DNA from: CAADGU01 sp964467705
Lineage (GTDB): Bacteria; Chloroflexota; Anaerolineae; Promineifilales; Promineifilaceae
NCBI GenBank assembly: GCA_964467705.1
Contig: CAYXUZ010000002.1
Coordinates: 1 to 64,000 of the forward strand
Length of the DNA: 64,000 nucleotides
Direction: 5' to 3'
The translations under genes and the position numbers were made by a program. Under the pieces are notes generated by a model. The model was not told where the DNA came from. It saw only the letters and a program-made list of their open reading frames with translations, and made no database searches. Below are positions 44,698 to 52,077 of the stretch, one piece after another (positions within the stretch are counted from its first letter, which is position 1; each line of letters begins with the position of its first letter).

Positions 44698-45402
44698 TCA
44701 CGCATCACGCATCACGCTCTTCTTTCGCTTCCGCCGCGTGGCATCAAAAATCGAATCCGGGTCCCACCCTTGCTCCAACAACGCCTGCCGTTTGGGTTTC
44801 AGCGCCCCGGTGGGGCAAACGCCCACACATTGGCCGCAAAAGACGCAAGTGGTGTCCGTCATGCCCTTGTTCATAAATGTGCCGATCTGAGTATGAAAGC
44901 CACGGCCGTCAAAACTCAGGGCAAACGTATATTGCGCATCCTCCGCGCACACCTGCACACAGCGCCAACAGTTGATGCACTGGTTATAGTCGCGGATATA
45001 AAACGGGTTGTCATCGTGAATCGGCGCCGTGCGTCTGTCTCCGTCCGCAAAACGATTTTCGTCCGCTTCATATTCTTGCAACAAGGCCAAAATTTCCGGC
45101 GCTTCGGCCAGTTCCACCGTCGCTGCCAGCATTTCCAGGATGGTACGCCGCCCCCGGCACACATCTTCGCTGTGCGTCTCCACGTTCATGCCGTTGGCGC
45201 ATTGGGTCACGCAAGCGGCCGCCTGCACCCGCCAACCTACATCCACCGAACAGACCCGGCACAAGCCATTGGCCGTCAGGTGTGGATGGTAACAAATGAC
45301 CGGAATCTCAATCCCCAACTGCGCCGCCGCATCCAGAATGGTGGTGCCTGTGGGGACGGTGATTTCACGGCCGTCAATTTTAAGCGTAACTGTCTCACTC
45401 AT
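44698..45402 (-). CDS. HoxU/NuoG-N-type iron-sulfur subunit
   Basis: The 234-residue protein has a 2Fe-2S ferredoxin domain (about 1-80; C-Y-H-P-H-L-T-A-N-G-L-C-R-V-C), a Cys/His bridging region, and two 4Fe-4S sites (C-I-N-C-W-R-C-V-Q-V-C and C-V-F-C-G-Q-C-V-G-V-C-P). This is the small electron-transfer subunit that joins a NuoEF-type diaphorase to a hydrogenase or formate dehydrogenase. No catalytic large subunit follows; the next gene is rnd. GGAGAG precedes the ATG. It was probably once adjacent to the nuoEF gene upstream. Confidence 0.85.
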   Translation of the reverse strand: MSETVTLKIDGREITVPTGTTILDAAAQLGIEIPVICYHPHLTANGLCRVCSVDVGWRVQAAACVTQCANGMNVETHSEDVCRGRRTILEMLAATVELAEAPEILALLQEYEADENRFADGDRRTAPIHDDNPFYIRDYNQCINCWRCVQVCAEDAQYTFALSFDGRGFHTQIGTFMNKGMTDTTCVFCGQCVGVCPTGALKPKRQALLEQGWDPDSIFDATRRKRKKSVMRDA

Positions 45403-45415
45403 AGCTCTCTCCGTA

Positions 45416-45450
45416 GTCGGTATTCGGTTATCGGTGAACGGTAATCGATA
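45416..45450. repeat. Heptamer word array (CGGTAT type)
   Basis: Five tandem heptamers (GTCGGTA, TTCGGTT, ATCGGTG, AACGGTA, ATCGATA) end 14 nt before the start codon of the HoxU-like gene. Confidence 0.75.
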
Positions 45451-45475
45451 TACACAGCCAGACTACGCACTTTGC

Positions 45476-45850
45476 TTACAACATTCTCAAATAATTAGCA
45501 ACAAACACCACAACAATCACAACAAAAAAGATCAACGCAATAGAAACTACCGCACCCAAAAAAAACATTAAATATGCCCCACTCTCGCCAAAAGACCCTT
45601 TATCAATCAGGTTAAAGCCTTCAAATCCACGACGTTTCAAGATTAGCTGAAATACGGCAAATACTCCTGCCGTCATTAACAACAGGCCAGCCAAAGAAAA
45701 CAAAGAAGACGAGATGTCAGCGTTATCGGTGAGTGGTTGTAAGACAATAGATGTCAGAATACAGCCAATCGGCATTATCATTCCCGTGAGAAACGCCTTC
45801 CCATATACCGTATTGAGCCAGTTTTTAGATGGTTTTTGTTCATTTTCCAT
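45476..45850 (-). CDS. Hypothetical membrane protein, 124 residues
   Basis: Four hydrophobic segments (about 18-40, 48-68, 90-105 and 105-122) alternate with polar loops, including R-R-G-F-E-G-F-N-L-I-D-K-G. I do not recognise the family. It lies between a duplicated nuoF tail and the HoxU-like gene, so it probably arrived with the inserted DNA. Base composition is clearly more AT-rich than the redox genes around it. Confidence 0.55.
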   Translation of the reverse strand: MENEQKPSKNWLNTVYGKAFLTGMIMPIGCILTSIVLQPLTDNADISSSLFSLAGLLLMTAGVFAVFQLILKRRGFEGFNLIDKGSFGESGAYLMFFLGAVVSIALIFFVVIVVVFVANYLRML

Positions 45851-45874
45851 CGGCCAATCTCCCGTTTTTGAACG

Positions 45875-45943
45875 TCATTCCACCAACTCCGGCCATATGT
45901 TGATGGTGCTGACGATGGCGGCAGCGGCTGTTTGCTTTAAGCC
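45875..45943 (-). pseudogene. Duplicated 3' end of the nuoEF gene
   Basis: The minus strand encodes G-L-K-Q-T-A-A-A-A-I-V-S-T-I and N-I-W-P-E-L-V-E-stop. This matches 18 of the last 22 residues of the intact NuoEF protein ending at 46334. It has no start and overlaps the end of the DUF2442 gene. It marks the far edge of a segment inserted or rearranged behind nuoEF. Confidence 0.85.
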
Positions 45944-46182
45944 AGGACAAGCTCATGGCCTAGTTCACGTAAGAACTCTGGGGCAAAGTCAGCGCCGTTG
46001 GGCCATTCAATCGTGTTGGTTTCAGGATTAACGACTACTCGTTGAAAATAAAGCACATCTCTTAGCGGTTCAAATACAGGGCCGTACAATTCGTCTTTCA
46101 GGTCTACATCCATCACCACGCCATCATTAAACGTTAAGAGGAGTCTGTAATCATTCAGATAGATTACTTCATTCACGTGCAT
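45937..46182 (-). CDS. DUF2442 protein
   Basis: The 81-residue protein has V-I-Y-L-N-D-Y-R-L-L-L-T-F-N-D-G-V, then V-D-L-K-D-E-L and the closing W-P-N-G-A-D-F-A-P-E-F-L. This is the full DUF2442 pattern. Such genes usually overlap a DUF4160 gene in small, mobile, toxin-antitoxin-like pairs. Here the upstream partner is truncated (46173-46286). Whether the remaining protein does anything is unclear. Confidence 0.85.
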   Translation of the reverse strand: MHVNEVIYLNDYRLLLTFNDGVVMDVDLKDELYGPVFEPLRDVLYFQRVVVNPETNTIEWPNGADFAPEFLRELGHELVLA

Positions 46183-46286
46183 AAATATGGTCTGCTCTTA
46201 TATAACAAAGGCGGAATTTCCCGTAATGGTTCACCATTCCGTGCCCGATTCCAGTTTTCCATCAACTCATATGGTGGGCATACTCT
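46173..46286 (-). pseudogene. Truncated DUF4160-like gene (C-terminal remnant)
   Basis: After a TAG at 46287-46289 the frame reads P-P-Y-E-L-M-E-N-W-N-R-A-R-N-G-E-P-L and ends at a TGA overlapping the DUF2442 start. W-x-x-A-R-x-G-E-P followed by I-x-P-L is the C-terminal motif of DUF4160 partners. The N-terminal part is replaced by word-array DNA (46283-46335) containing TCGACAAAGCTCAGGAC. Confidence 0.65.
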
Positions 46287-46333
46287 CTAATCTCCCAATC
46301 CTTCGACAAAGCTCAGGACAAGTCTCTCAATCT

Positions 46334-48064
46334 CTACTCTACCAACTCCGGCCAAAGGTTGATGGCGCTGACGATGGCGGAAGCGGCCGTTTGCCCCAGG
46401 CCGCACAGCGATGTTTCTGTCATCGTAAAGCCCACGTCTAGCAGCCGTTCTTTGTCGCCAGGCTGTGGGCCGCCGTTGTGGCAGATGTGGTGCAGGATTT
46501 CCATTTGCCGTTGGGTGCCAATCTGGCAGGGGAAACATTTGCCGCAGCTTTCGTGGGCGAAGAAGTGTGCCAGATGGTACAGGGTCTGCCGCATATCGGT
46601 CTGGTTGTCAATGACCATGACCACGCCGGAGCCAATGGGGAAGGCGTGGTTGCGCGAGGAGGCATAGGTGAGCGGGTAATCCAGTTCGGCGGGGCTGAGA
46701 AAACGGCCGGCGGCGCCGCCGACAAGAACGGACTGGATGGCACGGCCGTCCTTCACCCCCCCGCCCATTTCAATCAACTCTCGCACCGTCACCCCAAACG
46801 GCAGTTCATATAACCCTGGCCGATTGACGTGTCCACTGAGGCAGAACCACTTCGTCCCTTTAGAATCCTCCGTGCCATACGCCGCCCAGGCATCCCAACC
46901 AATGCGGGCCACGGCCAACGCCGCCACCAATGTTTCCACGTTGTTGATGGCCGTCGGCTGGTGGAACAGGCCGTGCGTGGTGGGAAAAGGTGGTTTGATG
47001 CGCGGAAAGCCTCGTTTGCCTTCAATCGCTTCAAACAGCGCCGTCTCCTCGCCGCAAATATACGCACCAGCGCCCAATCTTACTTGAATATCAAAATTGA
47101 AACCGGGCCGCCCCAGGATGTTTTTGCCTAGATACCCGGCCGCCCGCGCCTTTTCTACGGCATTCAGCAGCCGTTTGTGGCTGCGTGGATATTCGCCGCG
47201 AATAAAAATCCAGCCATTCTCCGCCCCCACCACGTAGGCTGCCAGGGTCATCGCTTCCACCAGGCTAAACGGGTCTTCTTCCATCAGCCCACGATCTTTG
47301 AAGGTGCCCGGCTCGCTCTCATCACAGTTGGCGATGATGTGCTTTTGCGCCGGGGCGCCGGGGGCGGCGCGGGTGAATTTCCACTTGTTGCCCACCGGGA
47401 ACATGGCTCCGCCGCGCCCCAAAATGTTGCTGGCGTCCATCCACTGGATGATCTCTTCCGGTGGGTGCTGCATGGCGTTTTGCAGCCCCACATACCCTTC
47501 GTGCGCCCGGTAATCGTCCAGGCTCAGGGGGTCAATTTGCCCCACGCGGAACAGCTTGAGTTTGGGTTCGCCGTAGATTTTGGCGGCGGGTTCGGGGTAA
47601 GTTCCGGCCAGAAAGTCGTCTACGGCCGTGACCGTCAAATCTCCCGCCGGTTTCTCGCCATAGAGGGCATTGGGCGCGTGTTCACACATACCCAGGCAGG
47701 GCACACGCTCGTAGGCGATAGCTCCATCGGCGCTCATTTCGCCGTGTTGTAAGCCCAATTTTTGGGAAACGGCCGTGTGAATGGCTTCACACCCGGCCAA
47801 CTGGCAGGCCACATCTTCACACACGCGCACGACGGTACGGGCCATCGGCCGGTTGTAAAACATGGTATAAAACTCAATCACGCCGTGAATGTCGGCCAGG
47901 GGAACACGCAATGTTTTGCTGACCGCCTCCTGTACTTCGCCGGGCAGCCAGCCATAAACCGCCTGAGCTTCATGCAGCAAGGTGAGAAGGGCATCACGGC
48001 GACGGCCGTGATACTTCTGCAATAGCGGAGCCAACAATGTTAAATCAATGGGTTCAGTGGTCAT
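46334..48064 (-). CDS. Fused NuoE-NuoF diaphorase subunit
   Basis: The 576-residue protein starts at the ATG at 48064, preceded by AGGAGAG; an ATG seven codons earlier has none. Residues 1-150 are NuoE-like, with 2Fe-2S ligands Cys82, Cys87, Cys123 and Cys127. Residues about 190-570 are NuoF, with G-R-G-G-A-M-F-P for FMN/NADH, G-A-G-A-Y-I-C-G-E-E-T-A and the 4Fe-4S cluster in S-C-G-K-C-F-P-C. It oxidises or reduces NAD(P)H for a soluble hydrogenase, formate dehydrogenase or similar. The E-F fusion occurs in HoxF and FdsB types. The catalytic subunit is not in the window. Confidence 0.92.
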   Translation of the reverse strand: MTTEPIDLTLLAPLLQKYHGRRRDALLTLLHEAQAVYGWLPGEVQEAVSKTLRVPLADIHGVIEFYTMFYNRPMARTVVRVCEDVACQLAGCEAIHTAVSQKLGLQHGEMSADGAIAYERVPCLGMCEHAPNALYGEKPAGDLTVTAVDDFLAGTYPEPAAKIYGEPKLKLFRVGQIDPLSLDDYRAHEGYVGLQNAMQHPPEEIIQWMDASNILGRGGAMFPVGNKWKFTRAAPGAPAQKHIIANCDESEPGTFKDRGLMEEDPFSLVEAMTLAAYVVGAENGWIFIRGEYPRSHKRLLNAVEKARAAGYLGKNILGRPGFNFDIQVRLGAGAYICGEETALFEAIEGKRGFPRIKPPFPTTHGLFHQPTAINNVETLVAALAVARIGWDAWAAYGTEDSKGTKWFCLSGHVNRPGLYELPFGVTVRELIEMGGGVKDGRAIQSVLVGGAAGRFLSPAELDYPLTYASSRNHAFPIGSGVVMVIDNQTDMRQTLYHLAHFFAHESCGKCFPCQIGTQRQMEILHHICHNGGPQPGDKERLLDVGFTMTETSLCGLGQTAASAIVSAINLWPELVE

Positions 48065-48190
48065 GTCTCTCCTGTTATTGTGCATCGCGGTACAGGCAAT
48101 ACACCCATCGGTAAGACACGCCGATTGTACCGGAGAGTGGGGTAACTTCCAATGTGACGTTTGTGAGGAAGCAGAGGTATAAATGTCACC

Positions 48191-48224
48191 AGACCCTAAG
48201 GGTTTTCTTAAACCCTTAGGGTCT
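48191..48224. repeat. Perfect 15-bp AGACCC hairpin between divergent genes
   Basis: The arms 48191-48205 and 48210-48224 are perfect complements with loop TCTT. No T tract follows on either strand, so it is not an ordinary terminator. It lies in the shared upstream region of nuoEF and the transporter gene. Confidence 0.88.
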
Positions 48225-48247
48225 TAAAACGACTATAAGGATTTGAA

Positions 48248-49477
48248 ATGTATCCACAAACCTGGCTTACCCTCTTTCTCGTCCTGCTCATTCTCGTAGG
48301 TATTGCCCTGGGGCGTTACCCCTGGCTGCGTATGAACCGGGCCACCATCGCCCTGGTGGGGGCCACGCTGCTCGTCCTCATCGGCGCTATCGGCCTGGAA
48401 GAAGCGTATGCGGCCATTGACATGAACACCATCGTGCTGCTCTTTGCCATGATGATCATCAATGTCAATTTGAGTCTAGCCGGCTTTTTCCGGTTGGTGA
48501 ACCGGCGCGTGGCGCAGTGGGCGCAGTCGCCGCGCGGATTGCTGGCGCTGATCGTGGCGGCGGCGGGTATCCTCTCGGCGCTCTTCCTGAATGACACCAT
48601 CGTGCTCATGTTTACACCGCTGGTGCTGGAGATGACGGCCGCCCGGCAGCGCAACCCCATCCCGTACCTGATTGGCCTGGCTACGGCGGCCAATATCGGC
48701 TCGGTGGCGACCATTACCGGGAATCCACAAAACATGCTCATTGGCATGTCGTCCGGCATTCCCTATGTGACGTTTACAGCTTATCTGGCCCCGGTGGCGG
48801 TGGTGGGGCTGGTGCTGGCCTGGGGTGTGGTGGTGCTGGTGTATCGCGGTGAGTTCAAGGCCGTGCCCCTGCCGCCACCCCATCTACCCCCCGACCGCCC
48901 TTACCGCCCGCTATTGCGCAAAAGTTTGATCGCCACGGGGTTGATGCTGGTGGCGTTTGTGGCCGGGGTGCCTGTGCCCCTGGCCGCACTGACGGCGGCC
49001 TCATTGTTGCTCATCACCCGACGGCTAAAGCCTCAGCGTGTTTTCCGGGAAATTGATTGGACGCTGCTGGTCTTTTTTGCGGCGCTGTTTGTGGTCACGG
49101 GGGCCATTGTGACCAGCGGGCTGAGTGATCGGCTCTTTGCCGTGTTGCAGCCGGTGGCAGAGCGGGGGATTGTGCCGCTTACGGCCGTGTCCGTCATCCT
49201 CAGCAACACCATCTCCAATGTACCCGCCGTCATGCTCTTTCGGCCGTTTGTGGCCGAATTTAGCGACCCACAAACCACCTGGCTGGTGCTGGCTATGGCC
49301 ACCACATTGGCCGGAAATCTGACCCTGCTTGGCTCCGTCGCCAACCTGATTGTGGCTGAAACGGCCGCCTTGCGGGGAGTGCGGCTGACCTTTGGTGAAT
49401 ATCTGAAGGCTGGTGTGCCTATTACGGTGTTAAGTCTGGCGTGGGGCGTAATGTGGCTGACGCTGGTGACTCGCTAA
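48248..49477 (+). CDS. ArsB/NhaD-type (IT superfamily) anion or sodium transporter
   Basis: The 409-residue protein has about eleven membrane segments. The family motif is F-L-N-D-T-I-V-L-M-F-T-P-L followed by A-N-I-G-S-V-A-T-I-T-G-N-P-Q-N, with a second half-repeat S-N-T-I-S-N-V-P-A-V-M-L near residue 320. This is the ion-transporter fold shared by ArsB, NhaD and SLC13 proteins. Substrates range from arsenite to dicarboxylates and cannot be chosen here; no ars genes are adjacent. AAGGA precedes the ATG. Confidence 0.85.
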   Translation: MYPQTWLTLFLVLLILVGIALGRYPWLRMNRATIALVGATLLVLIGAIGLEEAYAAIDMNTIVLLFAMMIINVNLSLAGFFRLVNRRVAQWAQSPRGLLALIVAAAGILSALFLNDTIVLMFTPLVLEMTAARQRNPIPYLIGLATAANIGSVATITGNPQNMLIGMSSGIPYVTFTAYLAPVAVVGLVLAWGVVVLVYRGEFKAVPLPPPHLPPDRPYRPLLRKSLIATGLMLVAFVAGVPVPLAALTAASLLLITRRLKPQRVFREIDWTLLVFFAALFVVTGAIVTSGLSDRLFAVLQPVAERGIVPLTAVSVILSNTISNVPAVMLFRPFVAEFSDPQTTWLVLAMATTLAGNLTLLGSVANLIVAETAALRGVRLTFGEYLKAGVPITVLSLAWGVMWLTLVTR

Positions 49478-49510
49478 AGACCTGATAGGTTCTAAAAATC
49501 GGTCAGGTCT
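49478..49510. repeat. AGACCTGA hairpin at a stop codon
   Basis: The outer arms AGACCTGA / TCAGGTCT (49478-49485, 49503-49510) begin on the base after the transporter stop codon. The interior is degenerate. It belongs with the AGACC-type elements at 48191 and 27244. Confidence 0.65.
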
Positions 49511-49584
49511 GAATAGCTGATCATTTTACATTCCCGTTACAATTTCCTTCTTCGCGGTTCAGGAAATTCGGCTACACTCTGGCC

Positions 49585-51030
49585 ATGCTGAAGACATTGC
49601 GCAGCCGATTGTTGGTGTCGTATGTGGTTGTCATTCTGATTGCTCTCATGGTGGTGGGGGCGGCTATGCTCGCTTTTGTGGCCCGGCCCAATGTGCGCTA
49701 TTTTTTTACCCTGCAACGACTGGATGACTTGAGCCGGGTCAGCCGGAATGAATTGGTGCGGTTGCTAGGCGCCGGGGCCGACAATGAGACGATCATTGAC
49801 GTGCTGGATGAAACGGCCGTGCAAAACAATGTACGGATTCTGGTGCTGGATGCGGCCACGCTGGTCGTCATTTATGACAGTGATGTCAATGATGCCTGGC
49901 TGGGTGATACGATACGCGCAGATGAGATTGACCGGCGCTTTTTACCTTCCACCGATGCCAATACCGTGGCCGCCCGATTTCAACATGAAAACGGCTCTAC
50001 GTGGGTGTTGTATTCGCGGGCGCTGCTTGCCAGCGCCGGTGTAGACCGGCAGATGGTGGTTTATGCTGTGCCAGAGCCGACGCCACGCGCCTTTTTTGAC
50101 GAACTTGGTTTTGGGCGGGCATTAGGCTGGGCTGGGCTGTTGGCAACGGTGGTGGCGGCCTTGTTGGGCGTATGGATTGCGCGCTCGGTGGCCCGGCCAT
50201 TACAAAAGTTGGCAGGCGCGGCTGAAGCTATCGCCGCCGGAGATTATGAACAGCAGCTATCCCTACAAGGGCCGGAAGAAGTGCAAAGGGTGGCTGCCAG
50301 TTTCAACATCATGTCTGCGGAAGTGACCAAAACACGCAATGCCCAGCGCGATTTTGTGGCCAATGTTTCCCACGATCTGAAAACCCCCATTACCTCGATT
50401 CGCGGTTGGAGCCAGGCGTTGCTGGACGGTACGGCCGTGACTGCCGCCGACCAACAGCAGGCCGCGGGCATCATCTACACGGAATCAGAACGAATGGAGC
50501 GTATGGTCAATGATCTACTCGACCTGGCGCGCATCGAATCCGGGCAGATAATACTCAAGCATGAATGGGTGGATTTGCAGGCGCTTTTGCAGCATGTATA
50601 CCAGAGCTTTTTGCCCCGCGCTCAAGAGCATCAGATTGCATTAACGCTCAACGCGCCGACGGCATTGGCCGTTTGGGGAGATCATGACCGGCTGGTACAG
50701 GTGATGAGCAATCTCATAGACAATGCGCTGGCGCACACACCGCCGGGTGGGAATGTCTGGTTAGGTCTGTCTCGACACGGGGAAAATGAGGTGGATTGTT
50801 CCGTACAAGATACGGGCAAAGGCATTCCCACGCCGGAGTTGTCTCGCATTTTTGAGCGGTTTTATCAGGTGGAGAAATCACGCATGCGCAGCGACGGCCG
50901 TTACGGTTCCGGGTTGGGGCTGGCCATTGTGCAAGAACTGGTACATATGCATCACGGCCGTGTTCTGGCTCAAAGTGAAGTAGGGCAGGGCAGCCTATTC
51001 ATCGTGCGGCTGCCATTGCACAACAACTAG
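49585..51030 (+). CDS. Membrane sensor histidine kinase (orphan)
   Basis: The 481-residue kinase has two membrane segments (about 10-32 and 178-200) around an extracytoplasmic domain, then a HAMP domain (about 200-250). HisKA has the phospho-acceptor in S-H-D-L-K-T-P (His263). The ATPase domain has N-L-I-D-N-A-L-A-H, D-T-G-K-G-I and G-S-G-L-G-L-A-I. No response regulator is adjacent. A weak TACACT -10 box 7 nt before the ATG and no ribosome site suggest a possible leaderless mRNA. Confidence 0.92.
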   Translation: MLKTLRSRLLVSYVVVILIALMVVGAAMLAFVARPNVRYFFTLQRLDDLSRVSRNELVRLLGAGADNETIIDVLDETAVQNNVRILVLDAATLVVIYDSDVNDAWLGDTIRADEIDRRFLPSTDANTVAARFQHENGSTWVLYSRALLASAGVDRQMVVYAVPEPTPRAFFDELGFGRALGWAGLLATVVAALLGVWIARSVARPLQKLAGAAEAIAAGDYEQQLSLQGPEEVQRVAASFNIMSAEVTKTRNAQRDFVANVSHDLKTPITSIRGWSQALLDGTAVTAADQQQAAGIIYTESERMERMVNDLLDLARIESGQIILKHEWVDLQALLQHVYQSFLPRAQEHQIALTLNAPTALAVWGDHDRLVQVMSNLIDNALAHTPPGGNVWLGLSRHGENEVDCSVQDTGKGIPTPELSRIFERFYQVEKSRMRSDGRYGSGLGLAIVQELVHMHHGRVLAQSEVGQGSLFIVRLPLHNN

Positions 51031-51052
51031 CAGCCAATTTTCCCCGACTACA

Positions 51053-51526
51053 TCATTCATTGAGAGCTGGTTTCCGGCGTTCCTGCTTTTTTTGACTGAG
51101 TTTGTGTTTGCTGTTGAGGCGTTTTTCAACGGCCGTGCGGCTCGGCCGTGTTTTCTTGCGTGGTTTGGTGGGGCGCAGTGCCTCCGCCAGCAGCGTCTGG
51201 AAGCGGGCCAACGCCAGTTCCCGGTTTTGCCACTGGCTGCGGGCAGTTTGGGACTGAATTTGCAGCACCCCCTCATTGTCAATCCGATTCGCCAGTTTCT
51301 CTAAAATGGTGGCCCGCTGCTCTTCGGTCAGGCTGGGGGAGTGGGCCACATCAAACAGCAACGTGGCTTTGGTAGCCGTCTTGTTCACATGCTGCCCACC
51401 CGGCCCGCTGCTGGCCGAAAAGCGAAACTCAATCTCCGCCAGCGGGATTTGCAATTGGGCGTTAATGATGATAGTTGTAGCCTCATCCATGCCCTCAACG
51501 CTAAACGAATTCATGCCGGTCGGCAA
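51053..51526 (-). CDS. arfB: Alternative ribosome-rescue factor ArfB
   Basis: The 157-residue protein has the catalytic G-P-G-G-Q-H-V-N-K loop (GGQ at 43-45), a short class-I-release-factor-like domain and a basic C-terminal tail (from about residue 115, ending K-K-Q-E-R-R-K). The tail enters the empty mRNA channel of stalled ribosomes. It hydrolyses peptidyl-tRNA on non-stop complexes. ArfB from related phyla is 135-150 residues long, so an internal ATG (codon 5 or 13) may be the true start. Confidence 0.92.
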   Translation of the reverse strand: MPTGMNSFSVEGMDEATTIIINAQLQIPLAEIEFRFSASSGPGGQHVNKTATKATLLFDVAHSPSLTEEQRATILEKLANRIDNEGVLQIQSQTARSQWQNRELALARFQTLLAEALRPTKPRKKTRPSRTAVEKRLNSKHKLSQKKQERRKPALNE

Positions 51527-51594
51527 CCTTTTCTTACATTTGGTTGAATCCGGGTGGCTACAGGCTAAAATCAGTTGAGGAGTAAAGGCTTTTG

Positions 51595-52077
51595 ATGTTT
51601 TTTAATCAGTTTTCTGGTGTTTTCATCTATTTGCTACTGGGCAGCGGGTTGCTGGCGGTTGTTTTGTGGTGGCTCAGTCCAGACAGGCGGCGCGTGGGGC
51701 TGTTGGTAGGCACGGCCGTCCTCCTCTTTGGCGGTTTGCTCATCTTCCGGCCCGAAACGGGTGGCGTCACGGCCGTGACGGCCCAACAAACATTGGCGGC
51801 GGCCGACGGCCGTCCCGTCCTCCTGGAACTGTACTCCGACTACTGACTGGCCTGCCGCCGGGCAAAGCCCATCGTGGATGGGTTGGCTGCTGAATGGGGT
51901 GACGATGTAGTGGTATTGCGTGTGAATGTGCAGGACCCCGCCGCCCAACCGCTGCTGGCGGAACTCAACTTTCGTTTTACGCCCACGTTTATCCTGTTTA
52001 ACGGCGACGGCCGTGAAATCTGGCGCACGAATGGCGTGATCAACCCGGAAGAAGTGAATGAGCAACTCAACCAATGA
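51595..52077 (+). CDS. Membrane-anchored thioredoxin-like selenoprotein candidate (U-x-x-C)
   Basis: Two membrane segments (about 8-28 and 35-52) lead to a thioredoxin fold. R-P-V-L-L-E-L-Y-S-D-Y is the strand before the active site; then TGA (51844-51846), Leu, Ala, Cys87; then R-R-A-K-P-I-V-D. V-V-L-R-V-N-V follows, then the cis-proline loop F-T-P-T-F-I-L-F, ending at TAA 52075-52077. Reading the UGA as selenocysteine gives a 160-residue protein with U84-x-x-C87 exactly where thioredoxins have C-x-x-C. A bacterial-SECIS-like hairpin lies downstream. The alternative is a nonsense mutation, but the frame on both sides looks intact. Confidence 0.8.
51866..51884 (+). promoter_or_regulatory. Candidate bacterial SECIS hairpin
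   Basis: An 8-bp stem (51866-51873 / 51877-51884, one G-U pair) has the 3-nt loop GUG. The loop starts 27 nt after the UGA and has G at its first position, meeting the published spacing (16-37 nt) and loop rules for bacterial SECIS elements as I remember them. Confidence 0.65.

Noticed and set aside
46359..48025. Several plus-strand ORFs opposite nuoEF
   Set aside because: All lie opposite cysteine-motif-rich coding sequence of the fused diaphorase and lack recognisable features.
51874..52077. A separate small thioredoxin gene starting at GTG 51874
   Set aside because: It would lack the active site and first half of the fold; the GTG is the loop of the SECIS-like hairpin. One UGA-containing gene explains both parts better.
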